A stretch of DNA of 64,000 nt. Origin: Lytechinus variegatus (Eukaryota > Echinodermata > Echinoidea > Temnopleuroida > Toxopneustidae). Each line of letters starts with the position of its first letter. Within the stretch, counting starts at the first letter, position 1. The position numbers were made by a program, and so were the translations under genes. This document shows, in pieces, positions 42,600 to 54,700 of this stretch. The DNA lies in NCBI RefSeq assembly GCF_018143015.1, contig NC_054748.1, positions 5,097,080-5,161,079 on the forward strand, given 5' to 3'. The notes under the pieces are model-generated. The model was not told where the DNA came from, did not search any database, and saw only the letters and a list, made by a program, of their open reading frames with translations.

Positions 42600-44300
42600 A
42601 ATCTTATATGTCACTAAATAATTTTTTCGCTCGTGTTTCGTGCTGGCATTGCCTGTGAGGTGATTTTTCAATATGGAGCTGAATTATCATGTTTGGAAGT
42701 CAATATACATTATGCATTTCACCTCGGAAATCGAACTTTCATTATTTTGTGTGATTTACAAACGGATTTTTAAAAAAGTGATCTATAAACATTACAGCTT
42801 TATGGTCTTAAAATTGACATTTTCTGGTCGCACTGAGCGCTCGCAAAATTCGATTTATTCAGTACCTATTATTTTTTAGTATTCCATTTTGATTGAAAAT
42901 ATCCCGTTTACAAGTCTGATTGTCAAAACGTAGCAGAAAGTGCTACTCGTATTTTGATTGGCGATTTATGTATGTCTCAATATTGATTTTCATGACAGTT
43001 TAGCAAAGATTTTGGCTTGCGATTTGCGCTCGCATTGATGGTTACAAATATTTTTAATGAGGCATTTTATTCCTAATTACAAAAGTGCTTAAAATGTCCA
43101 GTTTTCAGGCCATAATATCATCAGATTTCTCGCCCCCATTATGCATTAATAAATAAGATATCAATTTAATGATTAAATTGTGCCTTTTGTTTCATCTTGC
43201 GCTTAGTAAGAGGAATAGGAAGATCATCATTTTCATAAGACTTGTCCTGAGGATGTCCGGTCCTATGTCAAAAGTCAAATAATAATGAAATATTAAGTGT
43301 GATCCATACCCACCTCACAATTTTCCTACAAAGTGCTAGCTGAAATTGACTCTTTTTGGAGATCGGAATATCAAATAGCTTAAGCTGGCACTTCGCGCTC
43401 GTTGATAGATGTGTAAAATGCCGAGATTCTAGGTGTAAATCTGGAACACGCTCATGTTTATTCAGATATTCAATTTGTTCTCTATTTAAATCATAATCCA
43501 GTTTCAGATTACATTATAAAAAATATTCTGCTCGCGCTTTGTGCTCGCATTATTAATGTAGAAAGATCCTCTATCACTCATCCTTTTCATAATTTACGAA
43601 ACATGAGTGTCCCGTTTTTAGGTCTAAATCTCGATTTTTCTGCTCACGCTTCGCTTACATCAATTGTTAAGTTATATAGCTACCCTGTTCACGATTACAA
43701 AAAAATGTCAAACATTTTAAGCTCGCGACTCGCGCTGGCATTAATTGATTAAATATGTAACGTCTTCATGGCTAAGTGCAAGCAGTCCTTCACAAGTACC
43801 TTTTCGATCAAGTCAAATTAAACGTATATGAACATTTTCTGACTGCACTTTGCACTCGCTTTATTAATGTAAGGACCGGGTGTCAGAAAAAAGAACCCAA
43901 TTACTCATCCTTTTCATGATTTACAAAACATGAATAGAGTGTCTCGTTCTCATGTGTAAATCTCAAAACTTTCCACTCGCGCTTCGCGTTCACTTCATTT
44001 GTTTAGATGTATACCTAGTATATATTTAAGTTACAATTAGTGCTTAGAATTTCCAGTCTTTAGGTAACAATTTCAAAAAAATTATTTTATTGTTGAAAAA
44101 TATGACATATGTACGGCTAATTGCAAGCAGTCTTTAACAGGTACATTTTCCATCAGTTAACCTCTGCTTGCACTTCGCTGTCGTAGTAAATATTTAGTTG
44201 TATATACATCTTTTTCAGGATAACAAACATTGCCCAATTTTTTTTTTTTCAAATACATACATTTTCCAAAAAAAATTTGCTCGCGCTTCGCGCTCGCATT
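42600..44300. repeat. array of GCTCGCGCTTCGCGCTCGC-type units in C1
   Basis: About a dozen units of 100-190 bp each consist of an AT-rich segment with GATTTACAAAA-like and TTTCAGGTCTAAATCTC-like words and end in a motif such as GCTCGCGCTTTGTGCTCGC (43530) or GCTCGCGCTTCGCGCTCGC (44279). Equivalent arrays are at 51740-53580 and 56640-58345. Unit length and sequence vary too much for a simple satellite. Confidence 0.75.
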
Positions 44301-44674
44301 GTATAAATAAGGGCAATGATATCATATATTTCTGTTGATTCATAAGAATAAAGCTAAAAAGTATTAGGACTACTCCTTCAATGAAACAGACAAAAATTAC
44401 CTTCGAGCGGCGGATCACGGCTTAACATATGGCTGAAAATGTTTTCGCCCCCCCCCCCCTACCCGCAGGGTGGAGCAGCCCGTTGCCCCCCCCCCACCTT
44501 TCGGGACAGATTTTCACCCATGCCAACCTGTAGGAAGAAGCACTTCATGTTGGAAACAGTTATATAGATACGTAATAAACCTTTTCTCCCACCCACGCAA
44601 AACCAAAATCTCAAAAGAACACATGAAATGGAGGTTGAATTCTCTGTTTGGTTTAACGTGCTTTCTTTTTTCAG

Positions 44675-44753
44675 AGTAATTGTCGCAGGAACAAATGTCA
44701 TGGAAGCCCGTTTACTGCCATACGAACTGTATCACATTATAATCTATATCGTA
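44675..44753 (+). other. putative 79-nt exon bounded by conserved splice-like sites (C1)
   Basis: Upstream, TTTAAC (branch-point-like) and a pyrimidine run end in TTTTTTCAG. Downstream the segment ends at GTA, then GTAAGTATCC. The enclosed frame reads VIVAGTNVMEARLLPYELYH and continues IIIYIV. Copies at 53913-53997 and 61008-61080 keep both sites. The 61-kb copy has a 6-bp in-frame deletion. The copy at 63875-63955 has an in-frame stop. It matches no protein family I know. It could be a decayed exon of a duplicated gene, or chance. Confidence 0.3.
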
Positions 44754-44836
44754 GTAAGTATCCACTCATGTACAGGTAGATTGAACCTAGACTTTAAATC
44801 CGACGGTTGAGTGAATTTCTATGCAAATTAGCATGT
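44728..44836 (+). repeat. core repeat, copy 6 (in C1)
   Basis: TATCACATTATAATCTATAT, TGTACAGGTAGATTGAACC, CCGACGGTTGAGTGAAT, TATGCAAATTAGCATGTC. It overlaps the end of the putative exon, so the donor site lies inside the core. Confidence 0.8.
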
Positions 44837-45480
44837 CATATCCAATGGAAAATCCATTGTCAATAATACGACCTTGGAAATAGTTATCAGGTCTTGATTT
44901 TGTCAGCGAGATCTGTGTTGTCTGGGTTTTGTGATCATGCATAAAATAAAACTTCTAAAAAAGAAATTTAAGGAATTCGTGGTAGCCTTTAATAGTCAAA
45001 GCCCTGGACGAGTATACATCCCGACGTGTCAGACCACACGTCCCTATGCTAATAACATAATTGGCCAGATTCATCCAAATTCTCTCGTGGCTGAATCCTT
45101 CTCCCTGTAAAATCTGGTGAATTGTCAGATTTTAGTTACTCTATAAATATACATACTTTGTCTTAAATGATATAATTGCACCATTGGACAAAGTGATATT
45201 GGGCATTTGTTTTGTATCGACAACTTCAGGCATGCAAATGTGCCTCAAAACTGAATTTCCTCCATTTGTCTTCTTTTGCATTTTCTTTTATTTTGAGCCT
45301 CAGCTATGTAAGCCTGTATAATACAATGTATAGCGATGTCACGACATTTGCTCCCAGTGTGCAAAGTGCTTTACAGGAGCTGCGGAAACGGAGGCTGTGG
45401 TGGCTTCCGAATCCGTGTACAAAAACGTAAAAATGACAATCTGAATATTATTTTTGAATGGTCAGCCCCCCCCCCCCACT

Positions 45481-46518
45481 TTCAAAACCGTTCCGCGCGC
45501 CCTGTTAGAGTTAGAATTGTAAGATAATTTTTTGGTTCAGAATAATGTAAAGATAAGGATTATAGTTTGTTTAGATTTGGAAGCTAGGTCTCATGTTTGG
45601 CTTAGCGTGCAGATTTTCAAGCGGGGCAATTGTCGTCGGAACAAATGTCATGAAACCAATATTGCATTAGAAGTATGTTTGATTCACAAAATGAAAACTG
45701 GACATGAAACTTACAAAACCCCAGGCCAAGCCTTGAACACCTCAAGGCCTAGGCTAAAACCAAGGCATTTCAATTTTACGATGCCCAAAACAGGAAATAA
45801 CAACAATAAGAAAGGCACATACAAAATGTGGATAAAAAGGATAAGGTTGAATGAAGCTTTGAGTGAAACAAGAAACAATAATTTTGACCTTATTTTGACA
45901 GAAATAAAATGTTGTAATATATTTTGAAAAAAGGAGAATGCTGTTTCACCATTTTCCCTTCTTTTTCTTTATTTTCTCCAATTTCCTTGGTCACGAAACT
46001 TTTTATGGATCTATATGGATTTTTTTTTTTTGGGGGGGGGTAATCCTCAAGACTAGAGCTTTCTAGAGCTCTCTTCTTACAAAGCTAAGTACTTCGTAAG
46101 AACTTATCCATTTGTCCATATTGCGAGTGCGATGTGCGAGCTAAAATTGATGACATACTTGCTGAAAACAGGCCATTTTATGGAATTTTGTCAGTTTTCA
46201 TCATTCTTTCTCTCTTATACAATCTTTTTAATACTTTCAGTTACTTTACGTAATAAACCTGAATAAAGAGTACTCAAATACATAGAGTGATATTTGAAAT
46301 GGTTGTAACAAAAAGTGCACTTTCCATGCCCTTGGTTACGGGTAGGGGTAAATTTTGGAAATATTATGTCACCTATTATGATGTATTAAACATTTACCAT
46401 ATATGAAAATTTTGCAGTATGTCATCATGATTTTTTTTTTATCTTACCATCTTTTTTAGCAGTTTCCTGAGGAGTGGTTAAATCAAATACCAATAAACAT
46501 AAGAAAATTACGAGAACA
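45481..46518. other. C1-specific spacer with a partial exon-like copy
   Basis: 45595-45655 (TTTGGCTTAGCGTGCAGATT, GGAACAAATGTCATG) is a diverged copy of the acceptor side of the putative exon, and a CCAAGGC patch follows at 45720-45770. An open frame at 45532-45927 (131 codons) spans these repeats and has no family resemblance. The remainder is AT-rich. Confidence 0.45.
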
Positions 46519-47118
46519 TTAAAGGAAAATGAAACATTTGGAACAAGATAGCTTGTGTGAAAATAGAAAAATCAAAGAAACAGATCAACGAAAGTTTTAA
46601 AAAAATCGGACAAATAATGAAAAAGTTATGAGTATTTGAATATTACGATCACTAATGGTATGGAGATCTTTGAATTGGCAATGCGACAAAGATGTGTGAT
46701 GTCACTTGTAAACAACTATCCCTATTACTTTAGTATATATTTCACTTAAATTGCCTCTTATATCACATCAATCAGTAGATCATGTGTTCCCGGGCATGTG
46801 TTATTTCTATAGGGGGCATGCAATACAGATTTTTAAAGAACACATCATGGATAAAGAATTTGTATCCCATGAGAAAAAGCAAAAAGACACATTTTGAGGG
46901 TGTTTTATAGTCCATCAAAGGGAAAGTTGTTCAGATGTGACATCACACATCATTGTCGCTCTGCCAACGGCGAATCTCCATAGCATTAGTGATTGCAATA
47001 TTCAAATGTTCATAGCTTTCTCATAATTTGCCCGATTTTTCTCAAACTTTTTTTTATTCTTTGATTTTTTTTGTTTCCACACAAGCCTACTTGTTCTTAA
47101 GGTTTTATTCCCCTTTAA
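46519..47118. mobile_element. foldback element, about 600 bp (same family as 31599-32175)
   Basis: The left end TTAAAGGAAAATGAAACATT and the inverted right end TTAAAGGGGAATAAAACC match. The arms share CAGATCAACGAAAG, AAAAATCGGACAAATAATGA and GATGTGTGATGTCACTTG with the 31.6-kb copy. The centre around 46800 is unpaired. No coding capacity. Confidence 0.85.
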
Positions 47119-47204
47119 TATTGATGGCCTTGCTTATTAATCATCACTACCATAACCATGATAATCCTATCTTCTACTCTCCTTAACACCATTATATACA
47201 GACA

Positions 47205-47420
47205 ATTATGATAATGTTCTACTGTATTTTACGAGTGAAATGTAATGAAAACATGTTTACCATGTTTACTGACATAAGATCTGTATCACATTATGATATC
47301 GTAGCATGTATGCACTTATGTACAGGTAGATTGAACCTAGACTTCAATCGACGGTTCAGTGAATTTTCTATGCAAATTGGCATGTCCCATCCAATAAAAA
47401 CTCATCGTTCAATAATATGA
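47205..47420 (+). repeat. core repeat, copy 7, isolated fragment
   Basis: 47283-47390 carries TGTATCACATTATGATATCG, TACAGGTAGATTGAACCTAG, CGACGGTTCAGTGAAT and TATGCAAATTGGCATGTCCC, followed by GTTTTTGTCAGCGGGATCTG and TGTTGTCTGGGTTTTGTGA as in C modules. Preceding C-module sequence is mostly missing, replaced by a small TCTACTGTATTTTACG segment. Confidence 0.75.
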
Positions 47421-47499
47421 CTTTGGAGAAGGTTATCAGGATCGTTTTTGTCAGCGGGATCTGTGTTGTCTGGGTTTTGTGATCATGCATTCTAAGAAG

Positions 47500-47904
47500 A
47501 CATGCTGGTTCTATTGCCACGTCTCCTATGAAATAGATCAGGGATTCCCGAATGGTGGCACGCGCGCCACTTGTGGCGCACCGAGCCTTCCGGAGTGGCG
47601 CGTTGGGAGCCGGTATACAAAAAGAAAAAAAAATGAGAAAATAAGAGTTTGATCTACTATTTATCTGGAATCGAGGTTTGATCATCTAACTACAAAGGGA
47701 AAATAAAAACGTAGCTCTTTTTGAAATCTTAATGCTAATTGATTTCCTCTAATTTTGTGTAATCTAGTATATGATAACCCCATTTATGGAGGATCGATAG
47801 TGTTCTTCTTTTTGATTATTCTATTTGATGTATTAATGTACGATTGGTACAAAGACATGTACATAATATGTAAACATAGATTTGTGAACAGTGCTTTTAA
47901 TAGT
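47500..47904. other. spacer with a possible hAT-like terminus
   Basis: CAGGGATTCCCGAATGGTGG at 47531 followed by GGCGCACCGAGCC resembles the CAGGG...CCC ends of hAT elements. No opposite end is visible before 47905. Otherwise AT-rich. Confidence 0.3.
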
Positions 47905-49879
47905 AATAATCATCAAATTACTAAACTCCAGGCCGGAAATAAGGATTTGAAGCGATAAGATCTAATCAAACATTCAAAAGACTGTAAATTTCAAATTAAT
48001 CGGACAAGTGATACCGATGTTATGAAATACACGTATGTCAAAGTTATACAATAATTCTGTGAAACAGTTGATGCACTAAAATCTTTATAAATGCGCTGAT
48101 GGTGATAACATATATCCAGTTATTCAGTTGTAATTAATTATATGAAAAAAGGGTAATTCATTTTTTTCCCACCGTAAATAAAAGAGAAAAATTATACGAC
48201 CTATTTCGTTACTAGAAGGACATATCGTACGCACATTTAAGAGAACATGAAATAACAATGATGTCTTGTAGTAACATAGGAAAAAGTAAAGTGGGAACAG
48301 GTGTCATCAGCTAGCCTAAGACAGTGTGCATACTGTTTAAAAAAAAAAAACATTGACCTACTAGAAGCTGAATAACTTCGGTTATTTGATATCAGATTTT
48401 GATATCACTGTGAACATTTAGCTTGATGAATTTTAATGTTTATCAAGTTATAATTGTTCTCAGCCCGGAGTATACCCATTTGCAGTGTTTTGTAATAAAT
48501 CTGGTAAGTGGCTACTCGCTAGGGCGAACAACTGTCTCACACTGTGAGGTATATAACTAACAGCAAACAGGTAAAACACGTACGCCTAAATCCGACCTAT
48601 TCCAGTTTGACTTTGAATCCGACGGTTGAGCGAATTTTCTATGCAAATCAGCATATCCCATAATATCAAAACTCATTCTGACACTAGCACGAACCCGGAA
48701 AAAGTTGAAAATTTTGAAGGCGCGTTTATGTGACCAGGGAATACAACATTTTTTCTGGATTTGATTGATAATATTTGACAGTTTTTCTAACTTCTGTCGG
48801 AAAGAGTGTTTATAAAAAAAAACCTTGAAGCATACAAGTCACTGGAATTGCCATTTTATTGTGACGTGTTCCGTATACCGTAGAAATTATTTATAGGGAC
48901 AACCGAAAAGTTTGCTTTTGAGGAGGTGACTGTGGTATATTGGTATATACGGCGCCTTTCACGTTTGATGTTGACTGTGATAAATGGATACAATCACAAC
49001 TTCCTGAATGTAAGTGACATATAATGCAAGCTATCTATTTCACAAATGGTTCCACATTGGCTAGTTCGTTAGAGAATAATGTTATGATTGTCTTTGCATA
49101 TTTATTTCCTTTTTTATTGAACCTTTCTAACTGTGCGTGAGGGGGAAGAATGGTCTAGAAAATATCTTACTTTTAAACCCACGCGTGTGTATGGCGAGAT
49201 TATGAAATTCTTGTTTTCGATAAACTAAGTTTTTGTTACAAAATATGGATGTGGATCAGAAGTATCCACAAGTCAGTACGAGTCAGTACGAGTAAGAGTC
49301 AGTACGAGTCCTTTGTTATTCCGTTCAAATACGTTAACAATAAGATCCAAATCATATTACATGTATGGCATGTTTACTGGGCCAAGCCCTGTAATACATT
49401 GACCAATATGATAACGTTTTGGGAATAATCTAATAATTTGGCGTCACAGTCTACAGTTGATTGCGTAACCATCTCTCAAAATTATGTTGTAGCTCAAACA
49501 TTGAAAAGAGTCATTTACTTATCAGTTTTGGATTGATACCGCTCACCCTAAATGAGATGAATGTCCATCATGAAATTCCCATGTCCTTAAATGTTTGTGG
49601 ATGCTAAGAAGACACGATGGGGGTTTCAAGACACCAAAGTTTGGGTAATGTGCCATCGATGGAGGTGTAGGGAAAGAACTTGGAAACTGCAAGTGTAAAG
49701 AAGACTTTCCAAAGAAAAGTGCCGTCTTCTTGTTTTAAAAAAAATATTAGAAAATAAACCAGCCATCTTGGCTAGAACAGGCATCTCTTCAAACCAAGAC
49801 AGATTCGTAGGGTGTGTACTCTTACAACTGTCCTAGTAGAGCCGCAACTATCTACACACACAGGCTAATACAGAAGACT
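47905..49879 (+). repeat. U6: U module, close copy of U5
   Basis: Matches U5 almost base for base (ATTACTAAACTCCAGGCCGG; GTGTCATCAGCTAGCCTAAG; core repeat 8 at 48530-48660 with ATGCAAATCAGCAT; GAATGTAAGTGACATATAAT at 49004). A small local tandem expansion of AGTCAGTACG occurs at 49272-49312, where U5 has one copy. Confidence 0.85.
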
Positions 49880-52800
49880 GATAGAACACATCTTAAGGTT
49901 CATTCATAAGTGTCAATGCCATACCTCTTTCTTTTGATACATACAATTATTATAATGTCCTACTGTATATTACGGGGGATAATACAGCCTCCCCCCCCCC
50001 CCGAAATATTGGGGATATATACGCATTCTCCGGGATTTACACATTAGATTAGGCATGTTAGCATGAAACTAAAGAAAAATATTTGAAAGCAGACAGTCTA
50101 CAGTCTCACTTTCTTAAAAAAAAATCATGACCTAGATAAAAAGAAAAAGTTGAATAGGAATGAAGAGGAAAGAGAGAACTGTGAAAATGATACTCTTTTT
50201 AGAAATATTATATCATAATCTATCCCTAAATAAGATTTTTTTTAATGAAAGTGTAAAAATTTTATTAAATTTGCCATATCCGGCTCCCTAGACTTTTTTT
50301 TCGGCTCATTACTCCACTGCATATATGCATGCATTTTTTACCCAACCAGCCAACTGTGACACCCCATCTCTCTTTCTCAATCGTGTGTGTATCTCTCTCC
50401 CTCTCTCATTCTTCCTCTCTTTTTAAGAAAATGTAGACATCGTAGAGGGAGTTTTGGGGTCATGCCCACCCCCAAAAGTCTAACTACCATGATAAAAGCG
50501 AGAAAAAAAATAGTGAATATATCAATTTATAAATATACATTGTCTCAGTCTTTCACAAAATAAGCTCAAACGGTGATTTCTTGCTCGCTTGATTCTCTCC
50601 CTAAATTGTCATTTTGTCTTTTTCTTCGTTTTTTATAAATTTAAATCAGTGCACAATGTTTGGCTTCTTTCGAAATTCTTGGTCTATCACGCTATTGACA
50701 CCAATAATTTAGATTTGACAAAAGTTAATAGCGAAAGTAATATGATTAATTGTACATTTTTTCAGAATATCATTCAGAATGAAAACATTCTTGCTTGGTT
50801 AAAAAAGAGGAATGATGAACCTAACCCGCATTTGTAGTCAGTGTATGTTGTGTTCGTTATCTTGATAGTAAGAAATTACTTAGATTATATATTGGATGTC
50901 TCAAAATGGAATACCAGAGATATTCCAAGAGTTAAGGCCAATATTCTATGAATGGCAGATAAGTGGAATATTGGCCCAAACGCGTAACATATTTCTGGTA
51001 TTCCTTGAAATAAAGTCATTTAGTATCTTTAATATATAAATTTATTGTCAAAATCTTGATTATCATCATGTTTTCACTATTCTATTGTTTTTATGTTTCA
51101 TTATCATAATTATCAAAAAAATTGTGACAATTATAATAAAATCTATGATAATAAAGTATTTTGCACTGCCAGTACTAGTTTTATGTTAATTTTGGCAATC
51201 ACAATGATTTAACATGCACAACATTTCAATTGTTTAAGTGTACTTAAACACAATTGAAATTACAAAAACTGAAAAATGCCTTGAAATGTCAGGGCTCAAA
51301 ATCCTTGACGCCAAGGCCCTCTCATAGCCAAGGTTTGAAATACCAAGGCCAAGGCTTTGAAAAATTTAGGCCTTGACGCCAAGGCAGAGCATCATGGCAC
51401 TACAGCACTGCCATACAGCCTATGGGTTAAACATAAACGTAATTCTTAATGTACCGTATATGCATTGATGATGCTGCTTTCTGAGTTTTTACTTCAACAA
51501 AATAGTGATTACCCCAACCTGCATGGGCGGAAAACCAAAAATAGTAGGGGGGCACAATATCAAATCTCCCCCTACTAATTTTGGTATTATATGATGGAGA
51601 AAATTGAATCATTCACATTGGAAATAATACATGTATTTTGGACTAAATAAACCTTTCTTTATTTTTGCTTGTCAAATTATCAAGAGTGAATAATATAAGA
51701 TGAGGGAAAAACCTGGAAAGAATCGTTCATGTCACTGAATAAATTTTTTGTTCGTGCTTCGCGCTCGCATTGCCTGTTAGGTGATTTTTCAATATGGAGC
51801 TTAAATATCATGTTTGGAAGTCATTATACATTTCACCTTGGAAGTCGAACTTTCATTATTTTGTTTGATGTACAAAAGGATTTTTAAAAAAGTGATCTAT
51901 AAAAGTTAGAGCTTTATGGTCCAAACATTGACATTTTCTGCGATTTATAAATTATAAATTCGATTTATTCAGTACCTATTATTTTTGTGTATTCCATTTA
52001 GATTGAAAATATCCCTTTTTAAGTCTGATTGTCAAAACGAAGCAAATAGTGCTACTTGTATTTTGATTGGCGATTTATGTATGTCTCATTATGGTTTTTC
52101 ATGACAGTCTATCAAAGATTTTGGCTCGCGATTTGCGCTCGCATTGATGGTTAAAAATATTTTAAATGATGCATTCTATTCCTAATTACAAAAGTGCTTA
52201 AAATGTCCAGTTTTCAGGCCATAATGTCATTAGATTTCTCGCCCCTATTTTGCATTAATAAATAAGATATTAATTTAATGATTAAATTGTCCCTTTTGTT
52301 TCATCTCGCGCTTAGTAAGAGGAATAGGAAGATCATCATTTTCATAAGACTTATCCTGACGATGTCCCGGTCCTATGTCAAAAGTCAAATAATAATGAAA
52401 TATTAAGTGTGATCCATATCAACCTCACAATTTTCATACAAAGTGCTTGAAATATATACCTGAAATTGACTCTTTTTCAGAACGGAATATCAAATAGTTT
52501 AAGCTCACGCTTCGTGCTCGCTGACAGATGTGTAAAATGTCGAGATTTTAGGTCTAAATCTCAAACACCCTCATGTTTATTCAGATATTTAATTTGTTCC
52601 CTATTTAAATCATTATCCAGTTTCAGAGTACAATATAAAAAAATTCTGCTCGCGCTTTGCGCTCGCATTATTAATGCACAAAAATCCCCTATCATTCATC
52701 ATTTTCATGATTTACAAAACATAAGTGTCCCGTTCTTAGGTCTAAATCTCGATTTTTTCTGCTCACGCTTCGCTTGCGTCAATATTTATATAGCTACCCT

Positions 52801-54700
52801 GTTCACGATTACAAAAAATGATTAAACTTTTCGATTCTTTTTGAAAAAAATGTCAAAAATTTTCAGCTCGCGATTCGCGCTGGCATTGATTGTTGAAATA
52901 TGTAACGTCTTTATGGCTAAGTGTAAGCAGTCCTTTACAAGTACCTTTTCGATCAATTCAAATTAAACGTATATGAACATTTTCTGGCTGCATTTTTCAC
53001 TCGCTTTATTAATGTAAGGACCGGGTGTAAGAAAGACCCCCAATTACTCATCTTTTTCATGATTCACAAAACATGAATAGCGTGTCTCGTTCTCATGTCT
53101 AAATCTCAATACTTTCCACTAGCGCTTCGCGTTCACATCAATTGTTTACTGATATAACTATTATATGTTTAAGTTACAAAAAGTGGTTAGAATTTCCAGT
53201 CTTTAGGTAACAAAAAAAAATGATTGTTATATAAAAAAAACGTATTCATGGCTAGCTGCAAGCTGTCTTTAACAGGTACCTTTTCCATCAGTTAACCTCT
53301 TCTTGCACTTCGCGGTCTTTAGGTTCAGTCTTTAGGAAAAAAAATTGATTGTTATATAAAAAACGTATTCATGGCTAACTGCAAGCAGTCTTTAACAGGT
53401 ACCTTTTCCATCAGTTAACCTCTGCTTGCACTTCGCGGTCGTAGTAAAGATTTAGTTGTATATACATCTCTTTCAGGATAACAAACATTGCTCAAAATGT
53501 TCAAATTTTATGAAAAAATGATAAATTTTCCCCCAAATTTTTTCTCGCACTTGGCGCTCGCATTATATAAATTAGGACAATGATATCATATATTTATGTT
53601 GATTTATAAGAATAAAGCTAAAAAGTAACCATAAGGACTACTCCTTCAATGAAACAGACAAAAATTACCATCGAGCGGCCAATCAGGGCTTAACATATGG
53701 CTAAAAATGTGGATCAGCCCGTTGCCCCCCCCCCCTCCCTACCTTTCGGGACAGATTTCCACCCATGCCAACCTGTAGGAAGAAGCACTTCATGTTGGAA
53801 ACAGTTACATAGATATATAATAAACCCTTGCTCGCACCCACGCAAAACCAAAATATACAAAAGAACAAATGAAATGGAGGTTGAATTCTCTGTTTGGTTA
53901 ACGTGCAGTTTTTTCAGAGTAATTGTCGCAGGAACAAATGTCATGGAAGCCCGTTTACTGCCATACGAACTGTATCACATTATAATCTATATCGTAGTAA
54001 GTATCCACTCATGTACAGGTAGATTGAACCTAGACTTTAAATCCGACGGTTGAGTGAATTTTCTATGCAAATTAGCATGTCATATCCAATGAAAAGTCAA
54101 TTGTCAATAATACGACCTTGGAAATAGATATCAGGTCTCGATTTTGTCAGCGAGATCTGTGTTGTCTGGGTTTTGTGATCATGCATAAAATAAAACTTCT
54201 AAAAAAGAAATTTAAGGAATTCGTGGTAGCCTTTAATAGTCAAAGCCCTTGACGAGTATACATCCCGACGTGTCAGACCACACGTCCCTATGCTAATAAG
54301 ATAATTGGCCAGATTCATCCAAATTCTCTCGTGGCTAAATCCTTCTCCCTGTAAAATCTGGTGAATCGTCAGATTTTAGTTACTCAATGATTTTTACATA
54401 CTTTGTCCTTAAATTATATCATTGCACCATTGGACAAAGTGATATTAGGCATTTGTTTTGTATCGACAACTTCGGGCATGAAAATGTGCCTCCAAACTAA
54501 ATTTCCTCCATTTGTCTTATTTTGCATTTTCTTTTATTTTTAGCCTCAGCTATGAAAGTCTGTATAATATAGCGATGTCACGTCATTTGCTCCCAGTGTG
54601 CAAAGAGTTAGACAGGGGCCGCTGAAACAGACTGTGGTGGCTTCCAACTCCGTGTACAAAAATGTAAAATGACAATCTGGAGCCCGTAACACCAAGGTTA
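49880..54700 (+). repeat. C2: second copy of the C module
   Basis: Same internal order as C1: poly-C block (49989), CT-rich stretch, hairpin 50910-51006, CCAAGGC patch 51300-51390, GCTCGCGC array 51740-53580, putative exon 53913-53997 and core repeat 9 (53970-54083). A local 123-bp tandem duplication (53205-53445, GTATTCATGGCTA twice) is specific to C2. Its end (CTGGAGCCCGTAACACCAAG) recurs at the C3/C4 boundary. Confidence 0.85.

Larger units (their letters stand above)
40720..45480 (+). repeat. C1: first copy of the 4.8-kb C module
   Basis: In order: poly-C block after TATTACGGGGGATAATACAG (40814), CT-rich stretch (41200-41260), conserved hairpin (41744-41840), CCAAGGCC patch (42130-42245), GCTCGCGC array (42600-44300), putative exon (44675-44753), core repeat 6, and GTGTTGTCTGGGTTTTGTGA then TTAAGGAATTCGTGGTAGCC. 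The order is the same in C2 (49880-54700) and C3 (54780-61990) and begins again in C4 (61990 on). U5 plus C1 together are duplicated as U6 plus C2, about 9.15 kb apart. No long coding frame. Confidence 0.85.

Noticed and set aside
42600..44300. Regularly recurring GC-rich word with variable AT-rich spacers, CRISPR-like at first sight
   Set aside because: Spacers are 100-190 bp and related to each other, the word is degenerate, there are no cas genes, and the DNA is clearly from an animal nuclear genome.
53697..54053. 118-codon open frame as a host gene
   Set aside because: The equivalent frame in C1 is interrupted differently and C4 has a stop; only the short segment between splice-like sites is kept as a weak exon candidate.
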